Assembly: GCF_023227745.1 (NCBI RefSeq)
Contig: NZ_JALKBX010000004.1
Span: 27,664-91,663 of the forward strand
Origin: Natroniella acetigena
GTDB lineage: Bacteria > Bacillota > Halanaerobiia > Halobacteroidales > Halobacteroidaceae
Length of the DNA stretch: 64,000 nucleotides
Direction of reading: 5' to 3'
Position numbers and translations under genes: made by a program. Below, in pieces: positions 6,003 through 13,857 of the stretch (positions are counted from its first letter, which is position 1; every line of letters starts with the position of its first letter). A model generated the notes under the pieces. It made no database searches, was not told where the DNA came from, and saw only the letters and a program-made list of their open reading frames with translations.

Positions 6003-8126
6003 ATGACTAAAAGAATGAGTGCTAAACCAGAAAAAAGAAGATTTACTAAAGTTAAGAAACGAGATGGAAGAGTAGTACCATTTGATAAGCTTAAAATAGT
6101 AGATGCTATCTTTGATGCTGCTCAAGAAGTAGGTGGTCATGATCGAGAAATTGCAAAAGAAGTGGCTGAGTTAGCCATTGATTATTTAGTAGAGAATCTT
6201 ACTTTTGAAATTCCGACTGTAGAGGAAGTACAAGATTCTGTAGAAAAAGCTTTAATTGAAAGAGGACATGCTAAAACTGCTAAAGCATATATCTTATATA
6301 GAGAAAAACGTTCCCGATATCGCCATGCTAAGAGTGATTTAATGCAACAGGTATCGGAGGTAGAGGAAGAGACGATTAGGGATAATGCTAATGTGGGGAA
6401 TTCACCTTCTGCTAAGATGTTACAAGTAGGAATGGCAGCGAGTAAAGAATATTATCTTTCTAATTTAATTCCAGGACATATTGTAAAAGCTTATCGTAAG
6501 GGAGATATACATATTCATGATTTAGATTATTATGGGAAAACAATTAATTGTATGCAGATTCCTTTAGCTAAGTTATTAAAAGAAGGGTTCAATACCGGAT
6601 ATGGATATATTCGACCACCAAAAAGAATCTCGAGTGCAGTGATGTTATCTTGTATTATCTTGCAAAGTTGTCAGAATGATATGTATGGGGGCCAAGCTTT
6701 CCCGTGGTTTGATAAAACTATGTCCGATTATATTCCTAAAGATTATGCAGAATTGAAAATGAAAGAACAAGAAGAGACTATTACAGCAGAAGAGCAACGA
6801 ATTTTAGAACAGATTATAGATGATGTTTATCAAGGTATGGAAGCGTTGGTCTATAATTTAAATACGATGCACTCTCGTGCCGGAGCACAAGTTCCATTCA
6901 GTTCAATTAATTTTGGAACTGCTACTACTCCTGAAGGTAGATTGATAATTGAACAATTATTAAAAGCATTTAAAGCAGGATTAGGTAATGGAGAGACTCC
7001 TATCTTTCCTAACTTAATTTTTAGATTAAAAGAAGGGGTTAATTTTAATCCTCAAGATCCAAATTATGATTTGTATCAATTAGCTTTAGAAGTTGCAGGA
7101 AGAAGAATGAATCCTACTTTTTCTTTTATGGATGCAAGCTTTAATCAAGAATATGATGATTGCACATCGTATATGGGATGTCGTAGTCGAGTAATGGGCA
7201 ATAGACATGGTGAATCTACTCCTGAATCACGAGGGAATATTGCTCCTATTTCAATTAATTTACCAAGGTTAGGGATTAAATCTGATAGTATAATTCAATT
7301 CTTCAATCAATTTGATAAAGTTGTTGACTTATGTGAAGAGCAGTTGATGCATCGTTATGAAGTTTGTAAAAAATTAAAAGTAAAAGATTTACCATTTGTA
7401 ATGGGTCAAGGAATTTATATTGATGCGGAAGGTTTAGAGGCCACTGATAGTATTGAGGAAGCTATGAAGCATGGTACTTTAAGTATCGGATTTATAGGGT
7501 TAGCAGAGTGTTTAAAAGCCTTAATTGGGAAGCACCATGGAGAGAGTGAAGAAGCACAAGAGTTAGGCTTAAAGATTATTGGACATTTACGTGACCGCTT
7601 AGATCAATTAAGTGAAAAGCATGATTTGAATTTCACCTGCTATGCTACGCCTGCTGAAGGTTTATCAGGGAGATTTATTAAATTAGATCAAGAGAGGTTT
7701 GGAACGATAGAGGGTGTAACTGAAAATGATTTCTATACGAATTCATTCCATGTTCCTGTTTATCATGATATTTCTTTTGAAGAAAAAATAAAATTAGAAG
7801 CTCCATACCATGAATATACTAATGCTGGTCATATTTCTTATATTGAATTACCAAGTGCTATTGAAGAAAATACTGCAGCTTTAGAGAAAATTCATAGGAT
7901 AATGAAAGAATCTAATATGGGGTATGCTGGAATCAACTTCCCTATCGATGAATGCTTAGATTGTAATCATTCTGGGATTATTGCTGAAGATGAATGTCCA
8001 TCCTGTGGCAGTGAACGAATAAGAAGGGTACGTAGAGTTACTGGATATTTATCAACTTTAGATCGTTTTGCACCAGGTAAAGAAGCTGAGTATAAGAAAA
8101 GGATAGATCATTTAAATAATTGTTAA
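6003..8126 (+). CDS. nrdD: Anaerobic ribonucleoside-triphosphate reductase (class III), NrdD
   Basis: A 707-residue glycyl-radical enzyme. The N-terminal ATP-cone (about 14-105, VKKRDGRVVPFDKLKIVDAI) senses ATP/dATP. The long catalytic barrel follows. Near the C-terminus is a four-cysteine zinc site (CLDC, then CPSC), and the radical site RRVTGYL has Gly about 681. It makes deoxyribonucleotides without oxygen. The activating enzyme NrdG is not adjacent, unlike in many operons, so it must lie elsewhere. The gene follows nrdR closely and ends in a palindromic terminator. Confidence 0.93.
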   Translation: MTKRMSAKPEKRRFTKVKKRDGRVVPFDKLKIVDAIFDAAQEVGGHDREIAKEVAELAIDYLVENLTFEIPTVEEVQDSVEKALIERGHAKTAKAYILYREKRSRYRHAKSDLMQQVSEVEEETIRDNANVGNSPSAKMLQVGMAASKEYYLSNLIPGHIVKAYRKGDIHIHDLDYYGKTINCMQIPLAKLLKEGFNTGYGYIRPPKRISSAVMLSCIILQSCQNDMYGGQAFPWFDKTMSDYIPKDYAELKMKEQEETITAEEQRILEQIIDDVYQGMEALVYNLNTMHSRAGAQVPFSSINFGTATTPEGRLIIEQLLKAFKAGLGNGETPIFPNLIFRLKEGVNFNPQDPNYDLYQLALEVAGRRMNPTFSFMDASFNQEYDDCTSYMGCRSRVMGNRHGESTPESRGNIAPISINLPRLGIKSDSIIQFFNQFDKVVDLCEEQLMHRYEVCKKLKVKDLPFVMGQGIYIDAEGLEATDSIEEAMKHGTLSIGFIGLAECLKALIGKHHGESEEAQELGLKIIGHLRDRLDQLSEKHDLNFTCYATPAEGLSGRFIKLDQERFGTIEGVTENDFYTNSFHVPVYHDISFEEKIKLEAPYHEYTNAGHISYIELPSAIEENTAALEKIHRIMKESNMGYAGINFPIDECLDCNHSGIIAEDECPSCGSERIRRVRRVTGYLSTLDRFAPGKEAEYKKRIDHLNNC

Positions 8127-8137
8127 TTCTTAGAACT

Positions 8138-8183
8138 AAAAGCTTTTATTGAGTAGGAATTCCTACTCAATAAAAGCTTTTTT
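8138..8183. terminator. Terminator after nrdD
   Basis: A perfect 46-bp palindrome centred on GGAATTCC with A/T tails. Nothing else is seen up to the next start at 8365. Confidence 0.85.
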
Positions 8184-8364
8184 ATTGAAGGATTTATATT
8201 TTTCTAAAAGCTATTATTTATAATTTAATTCGTTTTAAAAGTATTATCTCCTTGATCTACAATTGTCGTCAGGTAACTCTGTTTATTTACAGGAAAAAAG
8301 ATAATTTTTGTTGAAAATAGTAATAGTATCAGTTTTAAACAAAAAATAGATAAGGGGATGACAA

Positions 8365-8811
8365 ATGAAAAAGATCTATTTTAGTGTATTTTTACTTATC
8401 TTGTTGTTAATAGTAGCTTATCAGACAGGGTTTTTTAATAAGAGGGTAGTTAATGAACAAATTAGCTTGAATGCTGGAGAGTATAGTTTATATGATTTTG
8501 AGTTAGAAGAGAAGAAGGATGTAAAAATTAGTTGTCAGAGGTTAGAAGGGGCAGTTGTCGAATGGTTAGTAGTTAAACAAGGGTATCTGAAAAAAGATTT
8601 ATTTGTTGGAGATATAATTGATGATCTTCAGTTTAGGGATTATGGTTTCTTTACCTCCACTGAGGAACAACAAGTACAAAGATTTACTTTAAAGCCTGGT
8701 AAATATACTATTATTTTAAATAATACTAAACATGGTGAAATTTATCCCAGTGATTTTGCACAACAAGATTCTATAGTAAAAGTGAGAGTTGAAATTATAA
8801 AAAACCCTTGA
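8365..8811 (+). CDS. Membrane-anchored protein of unknown function
   Basis: 148 residues. An N-terminal hydrophobic segment (about 4-21, FSVFLLILLLIVAYQTGFF) acts as a signal or anchor and has no lipobox cysteine. The rest looks like a beta-rich extracytoplasmic domain (SLYDFELEEKKDVKISC; LKPGKYTIILNN), similar in feel to the small beta-sandwich domains of secreted bacterial proteins. I do not recognise a family. The ATG follows AAGGGGATGA. The argF promoter overlaps its stop codon. Confidence 0.65.
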   Translation: MKKIYFSVFLLILLLIVAYQTGFFNKRVVNEQISLNAGEYSLYDFELEEKKDVKISCQRLEGAVVEWLVVKQGYLKKDLFVGDIIDDLQFRDYGFFTSTEEQQVQRFTLKPGKYTIILNNTKHGEIYPSDFAQQDSIVKVRVEIIKNP

Positions 8812-8836
8812 ATATTTATTCTTATATATGTATAAT
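8808..8836 (+). promoter_or_regulatory. argF promoter overlapped by an ARG box
   Basis: TTGAAT (8808-8813), 17 bp, TATAAT (8831-8836). The -35 is embedded in TGAATATTTATTC (8809-8821), close to the ARG-box consensus TGAATWWWWATTCA. An almost identical promoter lies at 20221-20249 upstream of argG. ArgR repression in the presence of arginine is the expected control. Confidence 0.75.
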
Positions 8837-8860
8837 TATAAGAAAGAGAGGGGCGATAGA

Positions 8861-9778
8861 ATGAAACATTTATTAACGATAAATGATTTAACAAAAGAAG
8901 AGATCAATGAATTATTTTCTTTAACAGAGAAGTTGAAGAAAGAAAACAAAGAAAATGTTGCTCACAAGTTGTTAGCTGGAAAGAGTTTGGGCATGCTTTT
9001 TGCTAAATCTTCTACTAGAACTAGGGTTTCCTTTGAGGTTGGAATTTATCAACTAGGGGGCCAAGGAGTCTTTTTAAGCTCAAATGATATTCAATTGGGA
9101 CGAGGTGAATCAATCAGTGATACTGCTAAGGTTTTATCACGTTATTTGGATGGAATTATGATTAGAACCTTTGCCCATAGTGATGTAGAAGAGCTAGCTG
9201 AACATGGTTCAATCCCTATAATCAATGGTTTAACAGATTCCTACCATCCTTGTCAAGCGTTGACCGATTTATTTACAGTTTATGAACATAAGGGCCAACT
9301 ATCTAATTTAAAGATGGCTTATATTGGTGATGGAAATAACATGGCTCATTCTCTGTTGTTAGCAACTACTAAGGTAGGAATGGATATCTCAATTGCTATA
9401 CCTAATGATTATCGACCTGATCCAGAAGTCTTGCAAGTAGCTAAAGAGTGGGCTAGAGAGAGTGGAAGTCAAGTTGAAGTTGTAACTGATCCATTACAAG
9501 CAGCTCAAGAAGCCGATGTTTTGTATACTGATGTTTGGGCCAGTATGGGGGATGAAGCAGAGAAAGAAGAGAGAGAAGAAGCGTTTAAAGACTATCAAGT
9601 TAATACTGAAGTTATGAACGTAGCTCAAGATGATGCTATTTTCCTGCATTGTTTACCTGCTCATCGTGGTGAAGAGGTAACAGCAGATGTAATAGATGGA
9701 GAGCAGTCAGTTGTCTTTGCTCAAGCAGAAAATAGAATGCATATTCAAAAAGCAATTATGGTCAAACTAATGAAATAA
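8861..9778 (+). CDS. argF: Ornithine carbamoyltransferase
   Basis: 305 residues from ATG 8861, which follows GAGAGGGGCG; an upstream in-frame start would lack a site. The carbamoyl-phosphate motif SSTRTR (about 50-55), HPCQALTDL and the ornithine-site HCLPAHRG are all present. It forms citrulline from ornithine and carbamoyl phosphate in arginine synthesis. It is transcribed alone, with argG and argH 12 kb away under a similar promoter. The family also includes catabolic ArcB, but the ARG box and the absence of arcA/arcC support the biosynthetic role. Confidence 0.93.
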   Translation: MKHLLTINDLTKEEINELFSLTEKLKKENKENVAHKLLAGKSLGMLFAKSSTRTRVSFEVGIYQLGGQGVFLSSNDIQLGRGESISDTAKVLSRYLDGIMIRTFAHSDVEELAEHGSIPIINGLTDSYHPCQALTDLFTVYEHKGQLSNLKMAYIGDGNNMAHSLLLATTKVGMDISIAIPNDYRPDPEVLQVAKEWARESGSQVEVVTDPLQAAQEADVLYTDVWASMGDEAEKEEREEAFKDYQVNTEVMNVAQDDAIFLHCLPAHRGEEVTADVIDGEQSVVFAQAENRMHIQKAIMVKLMK

Positions 9779-9808
9779 AAAAGTTGCCGCTTAAGCGGCA
9801 ACTTTTTT
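9777..9808. terminator. Terminator after argF
   Basis: A perfect 32-bp palindrome (core GTTGCCGCTTAAGCGGCAAC with A6/T6 ends). It can work on both strands and so may also serve the convergent DUF4198 gene. Confidence 0.9.
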
Positions 9809-9812
9809 ATTT

Positions 9813-9905
9813 GGGAAATTATGTTTTTTAGAGGTTGCGGATAATTTTTTAATTTTATTGTTTTTAAATCTGTTACTTAGACTCAGACTTAGCCTTAACC
9901 TAAGG
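9813..9905. repeat. Terminator-adjacent repeat, copy 1
   Basis: An A/T-rich block beginning GGAAATTATGTTTTTTAGAG and ending with CTTAGACTC/CTTAGCCTTAA-like units. Related blocks occur at 13661, 23990 and 59703 and partly at 57714, each just after an intrinsic terminator. Confidence 0.7.
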
Positions 9906-10639
9906 TTACTCCACTTCTAAGAAGACTGAGTTATTATGACGGATTCTGTCATATTCTCTGGTATCATGCTCTCCTGATGCTATTACTTCAAATTGACTGA
10001 ATAACAAGTATCCTCCACTAGCCTCTAATTCAATAGTTGCTTGTCCAGCATAATCCGTTTTAAATACTGTATCTTCATAATCATCTTCATCTACACCGTC
10101 AGGTATTACTTGAAATTCATGATTTGCTAACGGATGTCCTAGATAGTGAATCTCTACTTCAACTTCAGAGCCAGCTGTTAAGCCAAAAGGACTAGAGTTT
10201 AAGACTATCTCTAATGGTAGACCAACAGGCTATTCCATGCTTTAAAAGTGTCATCACCTGTTACATTAATATAGCTTTTAGCAGTATGTTGACCTAAAGA
10301 ACGTTGGTAGACGCTAGCAGGTCTGATAGCATAAACTTGATAAGTTCCACTATCATTTAAAGATGCTCTCCCTGTTAAGAAATTCCCTCGATTTGAAAAA
10401 GAAATTTCTTCGATAATCCCATTAGGTGTCTGGATGAACGTATTCACTTCTGTAGTACCGAAAGAAGCACGATCATCTCCCATATGTCCCCAAAAACTAT
10501 CAATAGAAACTGTTTCCCCTTCAGTTACTTCAGTTGGTGCTTCGATCCAAACATAATGAGCAGATGCTGTACTAGCGATTGAAATTACAAAAAATAATGC
10601 AAGCAAACTAAAAACTGTAATTCTTCCTAACTTTTTCAT
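9906..10639 (-). pseudogene. DUF4198 (metal-uptake-associated) secreted protein, frameshifted
   Basis: From ATG 10639 (site AGGAGGG) the frame gives a signal peptide ending ASTASA, then HYVWIEAPTEVTEGETVSID and so on to DDTFKAWNS. This is the N-terminal half of a DUF4198 protein. At about 10230-10232 one base is missing. Restoring an A in AATAGCC gives WNKPVGLPLEIV, and the rest of the domain then runs open to TAA at 9906 (PFGLTAGSEVEVEIHYLGHP, ending NNSVFLEVE). DUF4198 proteins accompany nickel/cobalt uptake systems, and a CbiM-like gene is divergent next door. The lesion may be a real recent mutation or a read error; without it the gene would be intact. Confidence 0.8.
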
Positions 10640-10850
10640 AAAATTCCCTCCTGTAATAAGTTTGATAACACCTTTTTGTTTTTTTGTGCTACTAAGAACA
10701 TTCTTCATGAAATAACTTATTCCTGCAAAAGAATCAAATTTTTTAAATTAATTTAATTTTAAAAAAAGCAGGGATTTTAGTTTAAATGGCGAAATTATCT
10801 AAATAACACATTTTCAAAAAAAGTATCACTAGATAAAGAGGAGGATTATA
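10640..10850. promoter_or_regulatory. Divergent control region between DUF4198 and cbiM-like genes
   Basis: Holds the start sites of both divergent genes and a perfect 14-bp palindrome TTAAATTAATTTAA at 10743-10756, a possible operator. No regulator family can be named from this sequence alone. Confidence 0.4.
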
Positions 10851-11462
10851 ATGCATTTACCTGATGGGGTTGTTAGAGAAGGGGTTGTTTTAGCAAGTTA
10901 TGGAGGTAGTGCTTTACTATATTATTTATCATCACGACAAAAAAAGGTTAATTTTAAATTGATTCCTAAGATGAGCTTAATAACAGCTGTTTTATTTGTA
11001 GCTTCTTTAATTCATGTTCCAGTAGGAATGACAACTGTTCATTTTTCATTTGTAGGGTTGGCTGGAATTTTATTAGGGCCGTTATCTTTTTTATCAGTTT
11101 TAGTTGCTCTATTCTTACAGTTGATATTGTTCAATCATGGTGGCTATTCTACTTTAGGAGTTAATACCTTAAATTTTGCTGTAGGAGCTTTGAGTGGTTA
11201 TTATATTTTTAAACTTAGAAAAAAATTGGAGATGAATAGTTTTTTAGAAGGAGTCTTTGCTTTTTTAGCAGGGGCTGGTTCAATATTAGTTAAGATTGCT
11301 GTTGGTTCTATAGTGTTATATTTATCTGGTTATCCAGCTAGTGTAGGAATCTCTTTGACTACAGTACATCTGCCTATATTTTTAGGGGAAGGGGTAGTTA
11401 CTGCTTTATTGGTCGTTGCTTTATTAAAGAAAAACAGGGGGTATATCTATGATGAAGAGTAA
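10851..11462 (+). CDS. CbiM-family cobalt/nickel ECF transporter substrate component
   Basis: 203 residues with about six hydrophobic segments. It begins MHLPDGVV, the invariant CbiM/NikM start in which Met1 and His2 help bind the metal. The segment LIHVPVGMTTVHFSFVGLAG and the later TTVHLPIFLGEGVVTA match the family core. It is shorter than NikMN fusions and lacks the extra domain. The energising CbiQ and CbiO subunits are not next to it. AGAGGAGG precedes the ATG. The following gene overlaps by 14 bases, so the two are translationally coupled. Confidence 0.8.
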   Translation: MHLPDGVVREGVVLASYGGSALLYYLSSRQKKVNFKLIPKMSLITAVLFVASLIHVPVGMTTVHFSFVGLAGILLGPLSFLSVLVALFLQLILFNHGGYSTLGVNTLNFAVGALSGYYIFKLRKKLEMNSFLEGVFAFLAGAGSILVKIAVGSIVLYLSGYPASVGISLTTVHLPIFLGEGVVTALLVVALLKKNRGYIYDEE

Positions 11463-11868
11463 GCAGTTATTGCTTATTATCTGTTTCAGTTTGGTCTTTA
11501 GTTTTATTAGTATTGAAGATGCTTTAGCACATCGGATGTTGATTGAAGAGGTCGATGAAGATTATGTAGTAGTTGGCTTTGATGATGGGACTAAAGCTAT
11601 GGAAGCAGATGTTGTTCTTTATGATCAAGATGAAGAGGTTATCTTAGAAGGAAGAACCGATTTAGAAGGGGTATTTGAGTTTGATCTTGAACTTCAACCT
11701 TATAAGATTGTTTCGAGTGATACCTTTGGTCACCGAGCTGAATGGACTCGGGATGAACCAATAACTGAAGATAGATTCCCACGCTGGGCAAGAGTTTTAC
11801 TAGGGGTTGGGATTATATTATTTGTTGGAATAGGTGCAAGGTTTTTTGGAAATAAGAAGGAAGAGTGA
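11449..11868 (+). CDS. NikL-like accessory protein of a nickel/cobalt transporter
   Basis: 139 residues: a signal peptide (about 1-25, ending DALAH), then a small beta-sandwich domain (RMLIEEVDEDYVVVGFDDG; EVILEGRTDLEGVFEF; GHRAEWTRDEP), and a C-terminal membrane anchor (about 113-132) followed by KKEE. The His after the signal cleavage site and the coupling to a CbiM-like gene suggest the extracytoplasmic accessory role seen for NikL/CbiL-type proteins. The family call is by architecture and context, not by a decisive motif. Confidence 0.6.
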   Translation: MMKSKQLLLIICFSLVFSFISIEDALAHRMLIEEVDEDYVVVGFDDGTKAMEADVVLYDQDEEVILEGRTDLEGVFEFDLELQPYKIVSSDTFGHRAEWTRDEPITEDRFPRWARVLLGVGIILFVGIGARFFGNKKEE

Positions 11869-11900
11869 GTTAATGAAAATTAATTTAGATATATATTGAG

Positions 11901-11936
11901 GTTGTAGTTAAGAATATTCTTGACTGCAACTTTTTT
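11901..11936 (+). terminator. Terminator after the nikL-like gene
   Basis: GTTGTAGTTAAGAAT pairs with ATTCTTGACTGCAAC (two G-U pairs), followed by six T. Confidence 0.8.
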
Positions 11937-11954
11937 GTTTGAGAGTAAAGCTAA

Positions 11955-12164
11955 ATTACAATTATGTGTCACTTTGTGACACATAATTGAGTTGACAGTT
12001 TACGGTTTACAGTTTACAGTTAAGATCAAAATATTAAGATTTTAAAACCCATGAAAAGACTTAAATTTATAGGTTTAGAGTGGTTTTGGTTTTAAGGTTT
12101 TAACTGTCAACCGTCAACTGTTCACTGTACACTGATATTTAGTGGCAAAGTGCCACTAAATATC
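11955..12164. repeat. Palindrome-ended intergenic repeat, copy B
   Basis: Same layout as copy A: left hairpin 11961-11987, identical to that of copy A, and right hairpin 12134-12164 with changed outer arms (GATATTTAGTGGCA, against GATATAAAGTGGCA in A). The change is compensated on the other arm. From 12165 to 12501 I see no gene, only A/T-rich DNA leading to the next start. Confidence 0.85.
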
Positions 12165-12501
12165 AATTTCATTGTAAAGTTGATTAATTTAAGGAAGGAT
12201 TAAAGGATTTGGGTCGAGAATCATATAAATTAATAGCGGAATTTTATTCTATTGCTAGGAATAAAAAAAGGTGATATAATTTTAATAAATAAGCTTGTCC
12301 GTTCATTTCTATTAATTTTGTGAAAGTGGGAGGGGATAAAAAATAGTTTACTCTTGTTTCAATTAATGATTTTTGTAATGATTAGAATAAATGAAGTTTT
12401 TGCGTATTAAAATTAATAATGAATATGAGATTGAAATTATGGTATATTAAAGATAAGAGAAATGAGTGATATAAATTAATGTAAACTAGGGAGGATTAAA
12501 A

Positions 12502-13542
12502 GTGAAGCGTGATCGTTTAGTAATTTTACTTGTTTTAGTTACAATAATTATCAGTTCAACAGTGGGAATTGCTAGTGCCAATCAGCGTGTTTTACAAAGA
12601 GGTATGCGGGGCAATGATGTTAGAGAATTACAAGAGAGTTTAGTTATGCTAGGAGAAAGGATAATAATTGATGGTATCTTTGGAGGAGCAACAGAAGAAG
12701 CAGTAATTAACTTTCAAAGAAAGAGTGACCTCCCTACTGATGGAATTGTAGGAAGAGGTACTTGGACTAAGTTGGAACAAGCTCTTAGTTTTGATGAGCA
12801 TACAGTAAGAAGAGGGGATAATTTATCCCGATTAGCCAGTACATATGGGGTTTCGTCTGATCTAATTAGAGAAGCTAATAACCTTAGTTCCGATATTATT
12901 TTAATCGGTCAAGAGTTAATTATTCCTAAAAGTGGTTTGGGTGGAGTGAGTACTACAGAGTTTTATGAGTTTATTGATTATCAGGTTCGTTCTGGAGATA
13001 CTTTAGAAAGGCTTGCTAGAGAGTATAATACTACAGTTAGAAGGATTAGAGAAGAAAATAATTTAAGAACGGATAGAATTACTGTTGGACAAAGGATCAG
13101 GATTCCAAAATTAATGATTAATCTACCAAAGACTTCAGAGAATGTCGATCCAGTGGAGAGAGATTTTATTTGGCCGGTTGAAGGACGGATAACTTCTGGT
13201 TTTGCTTGGCGAGTACACCCAGTCTCTAATCAACGACAATTTCATAGTGGACTCGATATTGCAGTTCCTGAGGGAACACCTGTTGAAGCAGCTAGAGCAG
13301 GTGAGGTATTAAGTAGTGGTTGGATTAGAGGTTATGGAAAGACAGTAACAATTGATCATGGAAATGGGGTTGTGACTTTATATGCTCATAACTCACAATT
13401 ATTGGTAAGATCTGGTCAACAAGTTGGTCAAGGAGAAGTAATTGCTAAGGCAGGTAGTACAGGACAGAGTACAGGACCACATGTCCATTTTGAAATTAGA
13501 ATAGATGGAGATCCAGTTAATCCTAAAGATTATTTAAAGTAA
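12502..13542 (+). CDS. Secreted peptidoglycan hydrolase: PG_binding_1, two LysM, M23 peptidase
   Basis: 346 residues from GTG 12502 after GGGAGG. Order: a signal peptide (about 1-26), a peptidoglycan-binding domain (about 30-90, RGMRGNDVRELQESLVMLG), LysM 1 (about 97-142), LysM 2 (about 155-200), and an M23 peptidase (about 220-346). The zinc ligands are visible as HSGLDIAVPEG and GPHVHFEIR, with TLYAHN between. M23 enzymes cut peptide cross-links in the cell wall. LysM-M23 proteins of this build often act in sporulation or wall growth, but its target here is unknown. It stands alone between repeat B and a palindromic terminator. Confidence 0.88.
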   Translation: MKRDRLVILLVLVTIIISSTVGIASANQRVLQRGMRGNDVRELQESLVMLGERIIIDGIFGGATEEAVINFQRKSDLPTDGIVGRGTWTKLEQALSFDEHTVRRGDNLSRLASTYGVSSDLIREANNLSSDIILIGQELIIPKSGLGGVSTTEFYEFIDYQVRSGDTLERLAREYNTTVRRIREENNLRTDRITVGQRIRIPKLMINLPKTSENVDPVERDFIWPVEGRITSGFAWRVHPVSNQRQFHSGLDIAVPEGTPVEAARAGEVLSSGWIRGYGKTVTIDHGNGVVTLYAHNSQLLVRSGQQVGQGEVIAKAGSTGQSTGPHVHFEIRIDGDPVNPKDYLK

Positions 13543-13568
13543 AAGAGAATAGAATTCTATTCTCTTTT
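13541..13568. terminator. Terminator after the M23 hydrolase gene
   Basis: A perfect 28-bp palindrome AAAAGAGAATAGAA and its complement, followed by a T run. A second weaker hairpin (AGTTGCC/GGCAGCT) with seven T follows at 13631-13656. Confidence 0.85.
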
Positions 13569-13660
13569 GTTTTTTTATTGAAAAATAAATTATGAAATTG
13601 TGGATGATTTTACAATTTGCTGTTAGCTAAAGTTGCCGAATGGCAGCTTTTTTATTATTA

Positions 13661-13750
13661 AATAAATTATATTTTTTAGAAGTTGTGGGTAACTTTTATT
13701 AGTTTATGTTTATTGGTTTTACTTAACCTTAAACTTAGTCTTAATCTAAA
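13661..13750. repeat. Terminator-adjacent repeat, copy 2
   Basis: Shares TTTTTTAGAAGTTGTGGGTAA and ACTTAACCTTAAACTTAGTC with the copies at 9813, 23990 and 59703. It lies directly after the second hairpin downstream of the M23 gene. Confidence 0.7.
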
Positions 13751-13784
13751 GAGGACGTAGCTCATTCTATCCTTTTGGAAAATG

Positions 13785-13842
13785 TTGACATTATAATTTC
13801 TCTCTTATAACATATACATAGATTAGATGCAAATCATTTGCA
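13785..13842 (+). promoter_or_regulatory. znu promoter and Zur-type 7-1-7 operator
   Basis: TTGACA (13785-13790), 17 bp, TAACAT (13808-13813). Just after the predicted start point lies TGCAAATCATTTGCA (13828-13842), a perfect 7-1-7 inverted repeat, the geometry of Fur-family operators (compare the Bacillus Zur box TCGTAATNATTACGA). It precedes znuA, and a Fur/Zur-type gene lies at 17303, so zinc-dependent repression is the likely control. Confidence 0.75.
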
Positions 13843-13857
13843 AAAAGGGGGAGAATT

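Noticed and set aside
12165..12501. Possible c-di-AMP (ydaO-type) riboswitch before the LysM/M23 gene
   Set aside because: Such riboswitches often precede wall hydrolases, but I could not find the conserved core or a terminator in this leader.
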